From NCBI RefSeq assembly GCF_026004055.1, contig NZ_BPIJ01000001.1:620001-684000 (forward strand): a stretch of DNA of 64,000 nt, in the 5' to 3' direction. The first letter of the stretch is position 1. Each line of letters starts with the position of its first letter. This stretch comes from Meiothermus sp. (GTDB lineage Bacteria > Deinococcota > Deinococci > Deinococcales > Thermaceae). Of the stretch, positions 34,427 to 47,837 are shown one piece after another. The notes under the pieces are model-generated. The model searched no databases, was not told where the DNA came from, and saw only the letters and a program-made list of their open reading frames with translations. The position numbers were made by a program, and so were the translations under genes.

Positions 34427-35079
34427 TCGAACCGATTGACATCACCCGCCCCATCTACCCCGGCGTTCCGGTCTGGCCCGGCGATACCCCCTATAGCTAC
34501 GAACTCACCGCCCGGATTGCCCAGGGCGACAGCGTGAATGTGGGCAAAATTACCACCACCACCCACCTGGGCACCCACCTGGACGCGCCCTGGCATTACG
34601 TAGAAGAGGGGGGCAGGTTAGAGAGCGTGCCGCTCTCGGTATTGGTGGGCCCCTGCCAGGTGGTGGACGCCCGGGGGCAAAAAGCCCTTTCGGTGGAGTT
34701 CCTAAAGGGCGTGGAGCTGGCCGAGCGCACCCTCTTCTATACCGGAGAGCCCAACCGCTGGGACACCTTTCCCCGCAACTTTACCCACGTGCTGCCCGAG
34801 GCCGCGTTGTACCTGGCTGCGCAAGGGGTGCGGCTTTTCGGCACCGACGGCCCCAGCGTGGATCCCCTGACCTCCAAAGACCTCCCCGCCCACCGGGCCT
34901 TTGCCCGGGGCGGGGTCTTCATCCTAGAGGGGCTGGCCCTGGAGGGTGTGCCGGCGGGCGGTTATGAGCTAATAGCCCTGCCCATGCGGCTTGAAGGGGC
35001 CGACGCCGCGCCGGTGCGGGCTATTCTCAGTCCAAACCGGAACCAGTCAAAGGCTCGAGCTACTCCACCTTCAGGGTAA
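34423..35079 (+). CDS. Cyclase-family hydrolase (KynB-like)
   Basis: A 218-residue metal-dependent hydrolase. DITRPIYPGVPVWPGDTPY at the N-terminus and TTTHLGTHLDAPWHYVEEGGRLESVPLSVLVGPCQVVD give the HxGTHxDxPxH metal motif; LFGTDGPSVDPLTSKDLPAHRAF follows. These fit bacterial kynurenine formamidase (N-formylkynurenine to kynurenine), but many cyclase-family proteins have other amide or ester substrates and no other kynurenine gene is here. Start overlaps mqnB by four bases; the last 20 bases overlap the convergent nuoN gene. Confidence 0.82.
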   Translation: MIEPIDITRPIYPGVPVWPGDTPYSYELTARIAQGDSVNVGKITTTTHLGTHLDAPWHYVEEGGRLESVPLSVLVGPCQVVDARGQKALSVEFLKGVELAERTLFYTGEPNRWDTFPRNFTHVLPEAALYLAAQGVRLFGTDGPSVDPLTSKDLPAHRAFARGGVFILEGLALEGVPAGGYELIALPMRLEGADAAPVRAILSPNRNQSKARATPPSG

Positions 35080-37303
35080 TCGTCGCAAGTGGGGGTTCGG
35101 ACTGGGGCCTGCCGGTCTCGCGCACTTCGTAGGTAATCTCACCGGGGCCGGGGTCGGAAAAGTAGCTCCAGCCGCAGGCCGCACTCAGCGGAATCTCCTT
35201 GCGCCCTATAATCCGATCCCCCCGCCGCACCAGCACAGTGTAGCTGCTGGCCGAGCCCACCCCGCCAAAGCGGAAGGGCCTCGAGACCGTCCCCCCTGCT
35301 TGCAGGTTGGAAAGCGCGAAGCTCTGGCTACAGGTAGCCCCCGCCTGGGCTTCAGGCACCAGTAGCGAGACTCGAGCCCCCGAGAGTGCGCCTTGGGGCC
35401 GCACCTCGTACACCCGGGTTCCGCCCGGTGGCGGCGGGACATTCAGGCTCCACTGTCCGTTGGCATCAGCAGTGACCCGCCCCAGGCTAGCACCGTCCTC
35501 GAAGATTTCGACCACCTGACCCGGCTGGGCCGTACCCTGCAAGGTAAAACCAGTAGCGGCCACCGTAGCCCCCTCCTGTGGTGAGGTAAATGCTGGCTCG
35601 GTGGGCAACGCGACGTTCACATTCGTGCTGGCGCCCATGGTCTGCCCAGCCCGGCGCGCCTCGTAGGTGTGGGCTCCGGCCAGCAACGCCGAGGCCGGGA
35701 GTGGGAAGCTCCACCGACCATCCGGGCCCACCGTTACCGTTCCGAGGGGTTGACCGTTATCGAAGAGCTCGAGGGTCTCCCCAGGCTTGCCGGTGCCCTG
35801 CAGGGTATAGCTGCCCGCGGTTAGGGTTGAACCACTGGTCGGAGCGGTAATGCTTACAGCAGCCACTGCCGGCGACAGGCCCGCGCTAAAGGCCCGTAAA
35901 CCCAGCCCGGGCAACACCGAGAGCAGGCCCAAAAGACCCATCGCGGCCCACAGCAGGCCCAAAGCCGGCACCCCCGTCCGCGCCGCCGGCGCCATCAAAC
36001 CTTGGGTCAGACCCATGGGCGCCGCCGCGACCGGAATACCTGGCGCTTCCGAGCTGCCAAACTGGGCCAGGGCCGCCTCGGCCTCGCGGTCTTCGGCTTC
36101 CTGCACGGGGGTGGGCTTGCTGAAAATCAGGAAGAAGGTTTTGAGGTAGTAGTAGGCCCCAATGGCCGAGGTTACGAGGGCCAACACCACCAGCCCATAG
36201 AAACCCGCCTGGGCCGCTTCCTGGAAGACCAAATACTTGGCCCAGAACCCGGCCAAGGGCGGCAACCCCAGCACCGAAAGAATGCCCAGCCCCATCGCCC
36301 CGCCCAACAGGGGTTTGCGGTACCACAGGCCGCGCAGGCGCTCTAAAGGCACGTCCTGGTTGGAGAGCATCGAGAGCACCGCAAAGATGAGCCCTGTGGC
36401 CAACCCATAGGTCAGCAGGTAAAAGGGAATGGTGGCCTGTCCGGTGGGGCCAAAGAGCCCCAGCCCGATGTAGCCTGCATTGGCGATGGAGGAGTAGGCG
36501 AAAAGCCGCTTGGCTTCGGTCTGGGTCAAGGCCCCCAGATTCCCGAACAGGGTGGTCAGGGCGATCAGCAGCGCCATACCCACTCCCCAGGCTTCCAGGC
36601 CCAGGGGGGTAAAGATGCGCAGCATGGCCGCGAACGCCGCCGCCTTGACCGCCGTGGCCATGAATAGCGTGACCACCGTGGGGCTACCCTGGTACACGTC
36701 GGGCGACCACCACTGGAAGGGCACCATGGCGGTCTTGAAGGCAAAGGCCGCCATAATCAAGAACAAGCCAGCCAGATAAAGCGGCCCGGAGCCCGGGGCC
36801 CCCACCATAAAGCTGCCGGTTGCGCCAAAGTAGAGGGCGATACCATAGAGAAATATAGCCGCCCCCAAAGCCCCCAGCAAAAAATACTTAAGGCCCGCCT
36901 CAAAGCCTTTCTCATCGCGCTGCCAGGTAGCCAGAACATACAGAGGCAGCGAGAAGACCTCGAGGGCAATCACCAGCACCACCAGATTGGGGCTGCTAGC
37001 CATGATGTGCATGCCAGTCACGGCAAAAAGCACCAGGAGCGGAAACTCGAACTTCTTGGCAGGGCCCAGCAAGAGCGTCCACAAGCCCCCCAGAATGGCC
37101 ACCAGGGTCAGGCCCCGGGCCAGGGTGTCGAAGCGATACAGACCCCCAAAAGCTTCCACCGTCTGGCCCCAGCCCACCACACAAAACAGCCCCGCCAGCA
37201 CCAGGCCCGCCACCGTCGCGATGCGGTTGGCCTCGCGCGAAATCAGGAAGGCCAGCAACGAGAGCACCGTGGCGAAGCCTGCCAGCAAGTACAGCGTCAG
37301 CAT
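35060..37303 (-). CDS. nuoN: NADH-quinone oxidoreductase subunit N with Ig-like C-terminal extension
   Basis: A 747-residue protein where about 430-480 is usual. Residues 1-470 are the antiporter-like NuoN with some 14 helices (ALEVFSLPLYVLATWQRDEKGFEAGLKYFLLGALGAAI, FKTAMVPFQWWSPDVYQGSPTVVT, QTEAKRLFAYSSIANAGYIGLG). Residues 481-747 are extra: two similar Ig-like repeats (SITAPTSGSTL...LQGTGKPGETLELFDNGQPLGTVTVGPDGRWSF and AFTSPQEGATV...LQGTAQPGQVVEIFEDGASLGRVTADANGQWSL), then a third beta domain with Cys658 and Cys710. By NuoN topology the extension should be periplasmic. GGAGG precedes the ATG. Last gene of the operon. Confidence 0.9.
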   Translation of the reverse strand: MLTLYLLAGFATVLSLLAFLISREANRIATVAGLVLAGLFCVVGWGQTVEAFGGLYRFDTLARGLTLVAILGGLWTLLLGPAKKFEFPLLVLFAVTGMHIMASSPNLVVLVIALEVFSLPLYVLATWQRDEKGFEAGLKYFLLGALGAAIFLYGIALYFGATGSFMVGAPGSGPLYLAGLFLIMAAFAFKTAMVPFQWWSPDVYQGSPTVVTLFMATAVKAAAFAAMLRIFTPLGLEAWGVGMALLIALTTLFGNLGALTQTEAKRLFAYSSIANAGYIGLGLFGPTGQATIPFYLLTYGLATGLIFAVLSMLSNQDVPLERLRGLWYRKPLLGGAMGLGILSVLGLPPLAGFWAKYLVFQEAAQAGFYGLVVLALVTSAIGAYYYLKTFFLIFSKPTPVQEAEDREAEAALAQFGSSEAPGIPVAAAPMGLTQGLMAPAARTGVPALGLLWAAMGLLGLLSVLPGLGLRAFSAGLSPAVAAVSITAPTSGSTLTAGSYTLQGTGKPGETLELFDNGQPLGTVTVGPDGRWSFPLPASALLAGAHTYEARRAGQTMGASTNVNVALPTEPAFTSPQEGATVAATGFTLQGTAQPGQVVEIFEDGASLGRVTADANGQWSLNVPPPPGGTRVYEVRPQGALSGARVSLLVPEAQAGATCSQSFALSNLQAGGTVSRPFRFGGVGSASSYTVLVRRGDRIIGRKEIPLSAACGWSYFSDPGPGEITYEVRETGRPQSEPPLATITLKVE

Positions 37304-37320
37304 CCAGCACCTCCAGTAAG

Positions 37321-37372
37321 GGTCGAGGATAAGCGCGAGGAGGCGCTAGACCCTCCCCACGCTGGCAAAGAC
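37321..37372. repeat. Hairpin between nuoM and nuoN
   Basis: The 82-base gap contains GGGTC...AGCGC and GCGCTaGACCC arms around GAGGAG, an interrupted inverted repeat. It is the longest gap in the second half of the operon and could set the relative level of the enlarged NuoN. Confidence 0.35.
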
Positions 37373-37385
37373 AGTACCACAGCGC

Positions 37386-38803
37386 TCAAGATGCACCTCC
37401 AAAGAGAGCCGCAATAGCTTTGCCCAGGGGCTCGAGGTATACTGTAAAGAGCTTTGGGTAAAGGCCCATCAAAAGCAGTACGGCCACCGTTACCGCCGCA
37501 AAACCCCACTCCCGCCCATCCATATCGGGCACCGCCTGGGCCTGCGGGGTTTCCTGAAATAGCTTCTGGAAGGCGGTAAGCGCATAGGCTGCCGCCGCTA
37601 TAACCGCCAGGAAGGCCACAAAGGTCAGCCAGGGCGAAACTTTATAAGCCCCCAGCAGGGCCATCAGCTCGCCCGGAAAACCCGAGAGCCCCGGCAGCCC
37701 AATCATGGCCATCAGCAAAAACATCCCGAGCACATAGAGCGCAGGGGTGTGTTTGGCCAGGCCACGCACCGGCTGAATATCCAGGCTGCCGGTGCGCTTG
37801 TAAATCAACCCCACAAACAAAAACATGGCCGAGCCATAAATCATCGAAGCCCCCAACAGGTACAAGGCCCCTACCGTACCCTCGCTGTTGCCACTAAAGA
37901 GACCCAAAGCAGCCACCCCCATATGCGAAACCCCAGCATAGGCCAGCAGCGTTTTCCAGTCCGGGGCGCTATAGGCCACCCAGGCCGCATAGATGGCTCC
38001 AAAAGCTGCCAGGAACAAGAGCAAGCCCTGCCACTCACGGAAGCCATCGGGCATCAGGGGAATGGCCCACTTGAAGAAGGCGAAGATACCCACTTTGTAC
38101 AGGGTGCCCATGGCATCCGCCAGGCCCGAGGGGTGGTTCTGCTGGTGAAAGTTAGGCAGCCAGGCGTGCAGGGGGAACAGCGGGGTCTTGACCGCCAGCG
38201 CCACCAAAAAGCCCAGGAAGGCCAGCACGGCGGTCTGCCCGGTAAGGGGGTTGGCCACTAGGTCGGTATAAAGGAAGCTATCCGCCCCGCCCAGAAAACG
38301 CACCGCGAAGATGGCGGCCAGCATGGGCAACGAGCCCACCAGGGTAAAGAGGGCAAAAGTATAGATGGCCCGCAGGCGATCCGGCCCGCCATAAAACCAG
38401 AGCATCAGGAGCGAGGGAATCAGCGTAGCCTCGAAGAAGAAGTAAAAGAAAATCAGATCCTGCGCGGCAAAAATACCCAGCAAGCCGGTCTGCATCATGA
38501 GCGCAAAAGCCAGGAAGCGCACCGGCACATCGGCCACCCAGACCCCCAGCAAGACCACCAGGCTCACCGCAATCCACAAAAGCAGCCCTGCGCCATCCAG
38601 CCCCAGCGCATAGTAGACCCCCGCCTCGGGTAGGAAAGGCGTCTGGCTGGCATAGGCCACGCCCTGCCCAGCGTAGCCTGCAAATAGCACCAGCGAGATC
38701 CCCAGGCTAATGCCCGCCGAGGCAATGGCAAAAGTGCGTCCCAGACTAGGCAGGATGAGCAAGAGCAGACCCGCCAGGAGGGGTAACCACAGTCCTAAAT
38801 GAA

Positions 38804-38807
<4 letters not shown>
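37386..38807 (-). CDS. nuoM: NADH-quinone oxidoreductase subunit M
   Basis: A 473-residue proton-pumping antiporter-like subunit. The ATG at 38807 overlaps the nuoL stop (ATGA); the longer open frame is a shadow. Key parts are [21 protein letters not shown] (Glu126, equivalent of the conserved Glu in helix 5), [24 protein letters not shown] (helix 7 Lys) and [15 protein letters not shown]. About 14 helices. Membrane arm of complex I, homologous to Thermus Nqo13. Confidence 0.95.
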
Positions 38808-40636
<1,829 letters not shown>

Positions 40637-40639
40637 GTT

Positions 40640-40930
40640 TTACCCCCTAAGCTGCCGTAGTTCGTCCACGCTCGTGGTCTCGCGGCGGCGGAAGATGGCC
40701 ACAATCAGGCCCAGGCCCACCGCTACCTCGGCGGCGGCGATGGCAATGATGAACAACACCACCACCTGTGCGTCCAGGCTACCCAACAGCTTGGAAAAAC
40801 TGATGAGGGAAAGAGCCGCAGCGTTCAACATCAGTTCGATTGAGAGGAACATCAGAATAGCTGTGCGCCGGGTCAGCACCCCGTAGGCACCGATGGAAAA
40901 CAACAAAGCGGAAGCGATTAGCCAGATCAT
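40640..40930 (-). CDS. nuoK: NADH-quinone oxidoreductase subunit K
   Basis: A 96-residue three-helix subunit (Nqo11). IGAYGVLTRRTAILMFLSIELMLNAAALSLISFSK has the conserved Glu of helix 2 and VVLFIIAIAAAEVAVGLGLIVAIFRRRET the second Glu, both on the proton path. Overlaps nuoJ by four bases. Confidence 0.95.
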   Translation of the reverse strand: MIWLIASALLFSIGAYGVLTRRTAILMFLSIELMLNAAALSLISFSKLLGSLDAQVVVLFIIAIAAAEVAVGLGLIVAIFRRRETTSVDELRQLRG

Positions 40931-41523
40931 CGCTTCGTCACCACCCTCTCGTCTTTTTGCGCTGCGTCGGGGCTACGGGGCTCTGCTGGGTGGGGATGGG
41001 CAGGGTGGCTGGTAGCGGCAATGATCCGCTCCGGCTCAATCAGCACCACCGCGGCCACCGTGGCCACCAACAGCAAAAAGCCCACCGCCAGGAGCGCGTA
41101 GAGCCATTTCTCGGGGTCGTAGAGTAAAGGCCCCAGGGCTTGCGGCAATCCGCCTCCCAGCGCGGGAACCTCGGCGGGTGGTTGGAAACGGGTCACGGCA
41201 AAGGTCAAAACCCCGGCCAGACCCAGCGCACCTAGCCCGGCTACCCAGGGCAGCCTAGGCAGCAAGTCCTGGCCCACGTTGGCATTAGCCGCCGAGAGCA
41301 GCATGATTACAAACAAGAACAGCACCACAATGGCCCCGGCATAGACGATAATCTGGATCATGGCCACAAAGCGGGCTTCCAGCGCCACGTAGAGGCCGGC
41401 CACCACCAAGAAGTTGGCAATCAACGCCAAGGCCGCATGGACAGCATTTTGTAGGCGCACCACCGCCAGGCCGGTACCGACCAGGAGCAGCAACGCGAAG
41501 ATTTCCCAAAATCCGACACTCAT
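40927..41523 (-). CDS. nuoJ: NADH-quinone oxidoreductase subunit J
   Basis: A 198-residue five-helix subunit (Nqo10). AALALIANFLVVAGLYVALEARFVAMIQIIVYAGAIVVLFLFVIMLL is the highly conserved helix 2-3 block. The frame runs 16 codons further upstream, but the ATG at 41523 has GGAGGAATC in front and the family N-terminus. The C-tail is a long hydrophilic His/Pro/Glu-rich stretch. A 176-base gap with an internal promoter separates it from nuoI. Confidence 0.93.
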   Translation of the reverse strand: MSVGFWEIFALLLLVGTGLAVVRLQNAVHAALALIANFLVVAGLYVALEARFVAMIQIIVYAGAIVVLFLFVIMLLSAANANVGQDLLPRLPWVAGLGALGLAGVLTFAVTRFQPPAEVPALGGGLPQALGPLLYDPEKWLYALLAVGFLLLVATVAAVVLIEPERIIAATSHPAHPHPAEPRSPDAAQKDERVVTKR

Positions 41524-41583
41524 TGATTCCTCCAAGCTCGAGGGTCTGGGCGAAAGCCTTCGGGGTCGCACATAATCCGAGAG

Positions 41584-41614
41584 ATTCTAAGTCACCCTGC
41601 GGTAAGCTTGTCAA
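41584..41614 (-). promoter_or_regulatory. Internal promoter before nuoJ
   Basis: Minus strand TTGACA (41609-41614) and TAGAAT (41584-41589), 19 bases apart, lie in the only large gap of the nuo operon. It would give extra transcription of the membrane-arm genes nuoJKLMN. The spacing is long, so activity may be modest. Confidence 0.5.
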
Positions 41615-41699
41615 ATGGTCGAAATAAGCATTTCGTATTTTCTTCGCCGGATTAGGGGGCCCCGAGCTACACCCAACACCTTCCATATCGGCTCGAGGC

Positions 41700-42239
41700 C
41701 TACTTGGGCTCCGGTGGCTTGACCCCCTCGAGCTCAGGCCGTACGTAGGGCACGGTATAGCCCCTCTTGATGGGCTTGCCGGTATAGGCCGCCTCGCGGC
41801 GCTGGGGCTTGGTACCCTGCACCTCGACCAGCATGTCCTCTTTGCCGTACACAAAGTCGGAGTAGCGGTAGTCGGCCATCTCGAAGTCGTAGCCCATCAC
41901 CACCGCGCCGGTAGGACAGGCCTCCTCGCACAGCCCGCAAAAGATGCAACGCAGCATGTTGATCTCGTAGACCTTGGCATAGCGCTCCCCTGCGCTCACC
42001 GGGTTGTGGGGGTCGTTTTCGGCTGCCTCTACATAGATGGCATAAGCCGGACAAGCCGCCGCACACAGCGAACACCCGATGCACTTCTCGAGGCCGTTGG
42101 GGTGCCGGGTGAGCACGTGCCGCCCGTGGAAGCGCGGCTTTAGGGGCACCGGGGCGTCGGGATAGGGAATGGTAACGGGTTTGGAAAACAGCGCCTTGAG
42201 CGTGATGCCCATGCTTTGCGCCAGTGCTGCAATGCTCAT
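41700..42239 (-). CDS. nuoI: NADH-quinone oxidoreductase subunit I
   Basis: A 179-residue ferredoxin-like subunit (Nqo9) carrying clusters N6a and N6b: [12 protein letters not shown] and [12 protein letters not shown]. It passes electrons from NuoG to NuoB. The open frame begins ten codons earlier, but AAAGGAGTG before the ATG at 42239 decides the start. Confidence 0.96.
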   Translation of the reverse strand: MSIAALAQSMGITLKALFSKPVTIPYPDAPVPLKPRFHGRHVLTRHPNGLEKCIGCSLCAAACPAYAIYVEAAENDPHNPVSAGERYAKVYEINMLRCIFCGLCEEACPTGAVVMGYDFEMADYRYSDFVYGKEDMLVEVQGTKPQRREAAYTGKPIKRGYTVPYVRPELEGVKPPEPK

Positions 42240-42255
42240 TGGTTCACTCCTTTCG

Positions 42256-43556
<1,301 letters not shown>

Positions 43557-43560
<4 letters not shown>

Positions 43561-45923
43561 GCCTCACCTCCAACCAGAATTCTGGCCTCTACACTCCGCC
43601 CCGCCCAGGCCCCCAGCGCAGGCACATACATTACCCCGTCGGGGAGACCGGACACCACCTTGACCTCGAGTTTCTCGATGCCTCTGGGGGTCTCGAGCTC
43701 GACCCAGTAGCCATCCGCCAGACCCTGGGCGCGGGCCGTTGCGGGGCTCATCTCCAACCTAACCCGCACCGCCTCGGCCACGGCCCCCACCATCTGCTCT
43801 TGTCGCCACATAGTGGGACGCAGGTAGAGCGTGCCCTGGGTCACGTCCAACTCGGAGGCTGCCCAGCCCGTGGTTTTGGGCAACCAGCGCTCCATCACCG
43901 CCGGTAGCTTGTGCTTTTCAACGAGCCAACGGGTGGCCTGGCGCACCAGCCGGAAGGGGGTTTTCACCCCAGCGGCTTCGGCTATCAAACCCAGGGCCGC
44001 CACAGCGCCATCGGCTTCGCCATTGTTGATACCGGCAGGTTCTAAAGGCAGCACCCGGCCCTCGAGGTTGAGGGTATGGCCACGCTTTTCGTAGGCAGTC
44101 TGGCCCGGCAGTACCACATCGGCGTACCGCTCGGCCAGCGGGTGCCGGTGGGTTAGGTGCAGGATGCGGAAAGAAGCTGCTTTGAGCTGGGTTTCGGTGG
44201 GCAAGAAGCTGTAGTAAACCGCTTTAGGGCCGGTCTCACTCCAGCCTGCGCCCCCCTTGCCGGGGAAAAAGCCCAGGGCCTCGAGGCCGCGGGCGTTGGC
44301 CGCCGGGGTCATGCACATCACCCTGGCCCCGGTGCGCTCGGCAAGCTGCTTGGCTTTGAGGGCTGCCTCGGGCCGGTTGAGCACCCCCGCCCCCAGCACC
44401 AGCACCACCCGCTGGCTTTGCTCGAGCCGGGCTTTGGCCCAGGCCACCGGTTCGGCCAACCCAGCCGGAGCCTCAGCCAAGCCCAACAGCGCAGCTAGCA
44501 AGGCCCCTTCGGCACCGGGCGCATGTACCGCGCTGGCGCCGGCCCATCTGGCTGTGGCACTGGGGTAGACGCTAAACAGGGCCATTTTGTGGGTCAGGCG
44601 GGGCATCCGCTCCTTGATGCTGAGGTCGGCAAAGGGCGTGCCGTGGTTGAGCCTGGGTGCCGGCTTGAGGCCCCGGCTGTACTCCGAAAGCCGCAGATGC
44701 AAGGTAGGGGCTTCCTCGGTGGGTTCCCCCAGTACCAGGACAAACTCGGCCTCCAGCAGCTCATCGAAGCTGGCCGGGGCAAAGACGGTGCTAGGGTAGG
44801 CCGTGCGACCCTGGAAGTCGCGGTGCACGGTGCCCAGGGCTTCGGTCAGCTCGAGGGCCGCCAGGCCTTCCTCCAAGGTGCTGTTGCCGGCCAGGTAGAT
44901 GCCAATATCGCTCTTGGAATGACCCTCGAGGCCGCGCCGGATGGCTTCTAAGGCCTCTTCCCAGGTGGTTTCTACCAGTCGGCCCTCCTTGCGTACCAGA
45001 GGTTGCTGCACCCGGTTCTCGTTCACCCACTGGTGCCCAAAGCGCGCCGCATCGGAGATCCAGACCTCGTTCACCTCGCGCCGTTCGGCGGCTCGGATTC
45101 GCTCCAAAAGCCCACTGCGGGTATCCACCATAATGGCAGCCCCACAGGCGTCGTCCATCGAGGTAGTCTCGGTGGAATCGTACTCCCAGTTGCGGGCCCG
45201 GAAGCGGGCGGTTTGATCCAGCAGGGCCCCTACCGGGCAGATATCCACGATGTTGCCGGTGAAGTTGGAGGGTAGACCCGCCTCCTCGCTGTTGATGAAA
45301 GTGTGCACCCCCCGCTCGATGAAGTCCAGGACTTCGTCGCCCGGAATCTCCTCGAAGTAGCGCACACAACGCTTGCAGTGAATGCAGCGTTCCCGGTCGA
45401 GCACGATAAAAGGCGAGAGGGTATGGTGTTTGTCCACGTGCCGCCGGGTCATCTCGAAGCGGGTGTAGAGGGGCAGCTCCATGGGGTCGGGCTGATAAAA
45501 CTTTTCCACCAGACCGTACTCGTAGCTGCGGTCTTGCAGCTCGCAGGCCCCACCCTTGTCACAGGTAGGGCAGTCGAGGGGGTGGTTGAAGAGGGTGAGC
45601 TCGACCATGCCCGACTGGGCGTGCTTAACCTCGTCGGAAAGGGTATCAATCACCATGCCGTCGCTTACGGCGGTGATGCAGGCTGCGGCCAGCTTGGGCA
45701 TCCAGAAAATCTTGGGCTGTCCGTCTTCCAGAATAAACTGGCCGTCCGGCCCCTTGCGGGGGCTGCCGGTCTTGACCAGGCACATGCGGCAGGCCCCGAT
45801 GGGCGAAAGGTGCTTCTCGGCGCAGAACAGCGGCACATCGTAGCCGGCATGGAAAATGGCGTCCATGACCGAGGTGCCGCCGGGTACTTCGATGGTTCTA
45901 TCGTTGACGGTTACCTTCACCAT
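43557..45923 (-). CDS. nuoG: NADH-quinone oxidoreductase subunit G
   Basis: A 788-residue iron-sulfur subunit (Nqo3, Thermus about 783). Ligands present: N1b Cys34, Cys45, Cys48, Cys82; N5 His114, Cys118, Cys121, Cys127; N4 Cys180, Cys183, Cys186, Cys229. The N7 (N1c) site, four Cys in Thermus, aligns here with Thr253, Met256, Cys260 and Ser290 in [13 protein letters not shown] and [10 protein letters not shown], so that cluster is probably absent. The molybdopterin-oxidoreductase-like C-terminal part follows. ATG 45923 gives the family start; the frame is open 21 codons further. Confidence 0.96.
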
Positions 45924-45927
45924 GCCT

Positions 45928-47241
45928 TCACCCCCAGCGGCTTCCCTGACGCTCGACCGGCTTGCCGTTTTCAACCGCGTCCACAAACTGCTGGCGGAAG
46001 TGCTTCAGGCTTCCCCGCACCGGCCAGCAGGCAGCATCGGCCAGGGCACAGAAGCTGCGGCCTTCAATTTGGTCGAGCAGGCTCTCGAGTAGCTCCACAT
46101 CCCCCTTCTGGCCTTGGCCGGTTCCAATCTTTTCGAACAGGCTCACCATCCAGCCCGAGACCCCCTCGCGGCAAGGGGTGCATTTGCCGCAGGATTCGTG
46201 GCCATAAAAGCGGGTCACGTTCCACATGGCGTCCACCATACTCATGCGGGCAGGGATGCCGATCACCCCGCCGGTGCCCAGCAGGGAGCCTTTGGCGCTG
46301 ATGGACTCGTAGTCCATGGGGGTATCCAGGATTTCGTCGTTCCAGGGCAGAGGGGGGCAGGAAGAACCCCCAGGAATGATGGCCTGGATGGGCTCGGTAG
46401 GGCCTCCGGCCCAGTCGAAGAGCAGCTCGCGGAAGGTGGTGCCCAGGGGTAGCTCGTATACCCCTGGGCGCTTGAAGGAACCTGAAACCTGGAAGAGCTT
46501 GTGACCCTTGGACTTCTCGGTGCCCATGGCGGCAAACCAGTCGGCCCCGCGCTCCACGATGTGCACCACCGAGCACAGCGACTCTACGTTGTTGATGGTG
46601 GTGGGCATCCCCCACAGCCCGGCCTGGGCCGGGAAGGGGGGTTTCATGCGAGGGTTGGCGCGAAGCCCCTCGAGCGAGTTCATCAGCGCGGTCTCCTCAC
46701 CGCAGATATAGGCCCCGGCCCCGCGGTGTACATAAAGGTCGAAAGCAAAGCCCGTGCCCATCACGTTGGAACCCAGGTAGCCCGCCGCATAGGCCTCTTT
46801 GATGGCGGCCATAAGCCGGTCGTAGGCCCGGCGGTACTCGCCCCGGATGTAGATGTAGCCTTTGCTGGCCTGGATACCCACCCCGGCGATGATCATGCCC
46901 TCGATGAGCTGATGGGGGTCGTCCTCCATCAGGTAGCGATCTTTGAAGCTGCCCGGCTCCGACTCATCGGCGTTGCACACAATGTAGTGTTGTTTGCCGG
47001 TGTTCTTAGGCATGAAGCTCCACTTGAGCCCGGTGGGGAAACCCGCCCCACCCCGCCCGCGTAGGCCGGACTTCTTGACTTCCTCGATCACCCAGTCCTG
47101 GCCCTGGGCAATGGCCTTACGTGCCGCCTGATAGCCGCCGTGTGATAGGTAGTAGGCCAGCGTCCAGGAGCCCGGCTGCCCCACGTGTTTGTATAGGGTC
47201 TTTTCGAAGCGGGGGTCTTTGCCGCTCACGATACCGCTCAC
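45928..47241 (-). CDS. nuoF: NADH-quinone oxidoreductase subunit F
   Basis: A 437-residue NADH- and FMN-binding subunit (Nqo1). [15 protein letters not shown] is the FMN/NADH glycine-rich site, [16 protein letters not shown] follows, and [12 protein letters not shown] plus the later Cys of [11 protein letters not shown] hold cluster N3. The GTG at 47241 overlaps the nuoE stop (GTGA) and has GGAGGAGGTG directly upstream, so the longer open frame is not used. Confidence 0.96.
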   Translation of the reverse strand: MSGIVSGKDPRFEKTLYKHVGQPGSWTLAYYLSHGGYQAARKAIAQGQDWVIEEVKKSGLRGRGGAGFPTGLKWSFMPKNTGKQHYIVCNADESEPGSFKDRYLMEDDPHQLIEGMIIAGVGIQASKGYIYIRGEYRRAYDRLMAAIKEAYAAGYLGSNVMGTGFAFDLYVHRGAGAYICGEETALMNSLEGLRANPRMKPPFPAQAGLWGMPTTINNVESLCSVVHIVERGADWFAAMGTEKSKGHKLFQVSGSFKRPGVYELPLGTTFRELLFDWAGGPTEPIQAIIPGGSSCPPLPWNDEILDTPMDYESISAKGSLLGTGGVIGIPARMSMVDAMWNVTRFYGHESCGKCTPCREGVSGWMVSLFEKIGTGQGQKGDVELLESLLDQIEGRSFCALADAACWPVRGSLKHFRQQFVDAVENGKPVERQGSRWG

Positions 47242-47801
47242 GCGCTCACCTCCTCCCCGCGCACGTGCACCTCGTGGCCCACCCTGCCGGGAAGTGAAAT
47301 GTCCTGAAGCCTCTTCCCTTCCCGTAATCCTTGCAATAGCGCGCGCAGGCGGGCCTTGGTCACGCACTCCACATAGGGCTCGTCGTTGACCTGGATCACC
47401 GGCGCGGTGTGGCACGAACCCAGACACTCCACTTTCTGGATGCTAAAGAGGCCGTCCGGGGTCACGTCACCGCGCAGAATTTGCAGTTCGCTGACCAACT
47501 CGTCCCAAAGCTCGTCGGCCCCGCCAATGGCGCAGGACAGGGTAGCGCAAACCTGAATGTGGTACTTGCCGGTGGGCAGGGCTTGGTAGTAGCTGTAAAA
47601 GCTCATCACCCCGGCCACCTCGGTGGCGGTGGTGCCCAGCATCTGGGCGATCTCCTCCTGGCGCTCGGGAGAAACCCAACCCTCGTCCTGCTGCACCCGC
47701 CGCAGCATGGGCATAATGGCTGCCCGCCGTCCCTCGGGGGTGTCAGGGTACTGGGCAAAAACTTCTGCCAGCCAGTCTTGTTTGTCATCAAAAAATCCCA
47801 T
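47238..47801 (-). CDS. nuoE: NADH-quinone oxidoreductase subunit E
   Basis: A 187-residue thioredoxin-fold subunit (Nqo2) with the N1a 2Fe-2S ligands in [16 protein letters not shown] and [10 protein letters not shown]-terminal helices ([34 protein letters not shown]) are typical. Pairs with NuoF in the NADH dehydrogenase module. Confidence 0.95.
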   Translation of the reverse strand: MGFFDDKQDWLAEVFAQYPDTPEGRRAAIMPMLRRVQQDEGWVSPERQEEIAQMLGTTATEVAGVMSFYSYYQALPTGKYHIQVCATLSCAIGGADELWDELVSELQILRGDVTPDGLFSIQKVECLGSCHTAPVIQVNDEPYVECVTKARLRALLQGLREGKRLQDISLPGRVGHEVHVRGEEVSA

Positions 47802-47837
47802 ATGCCTCCAGATTTGGTTTAGTCACAGGGCCTTACC

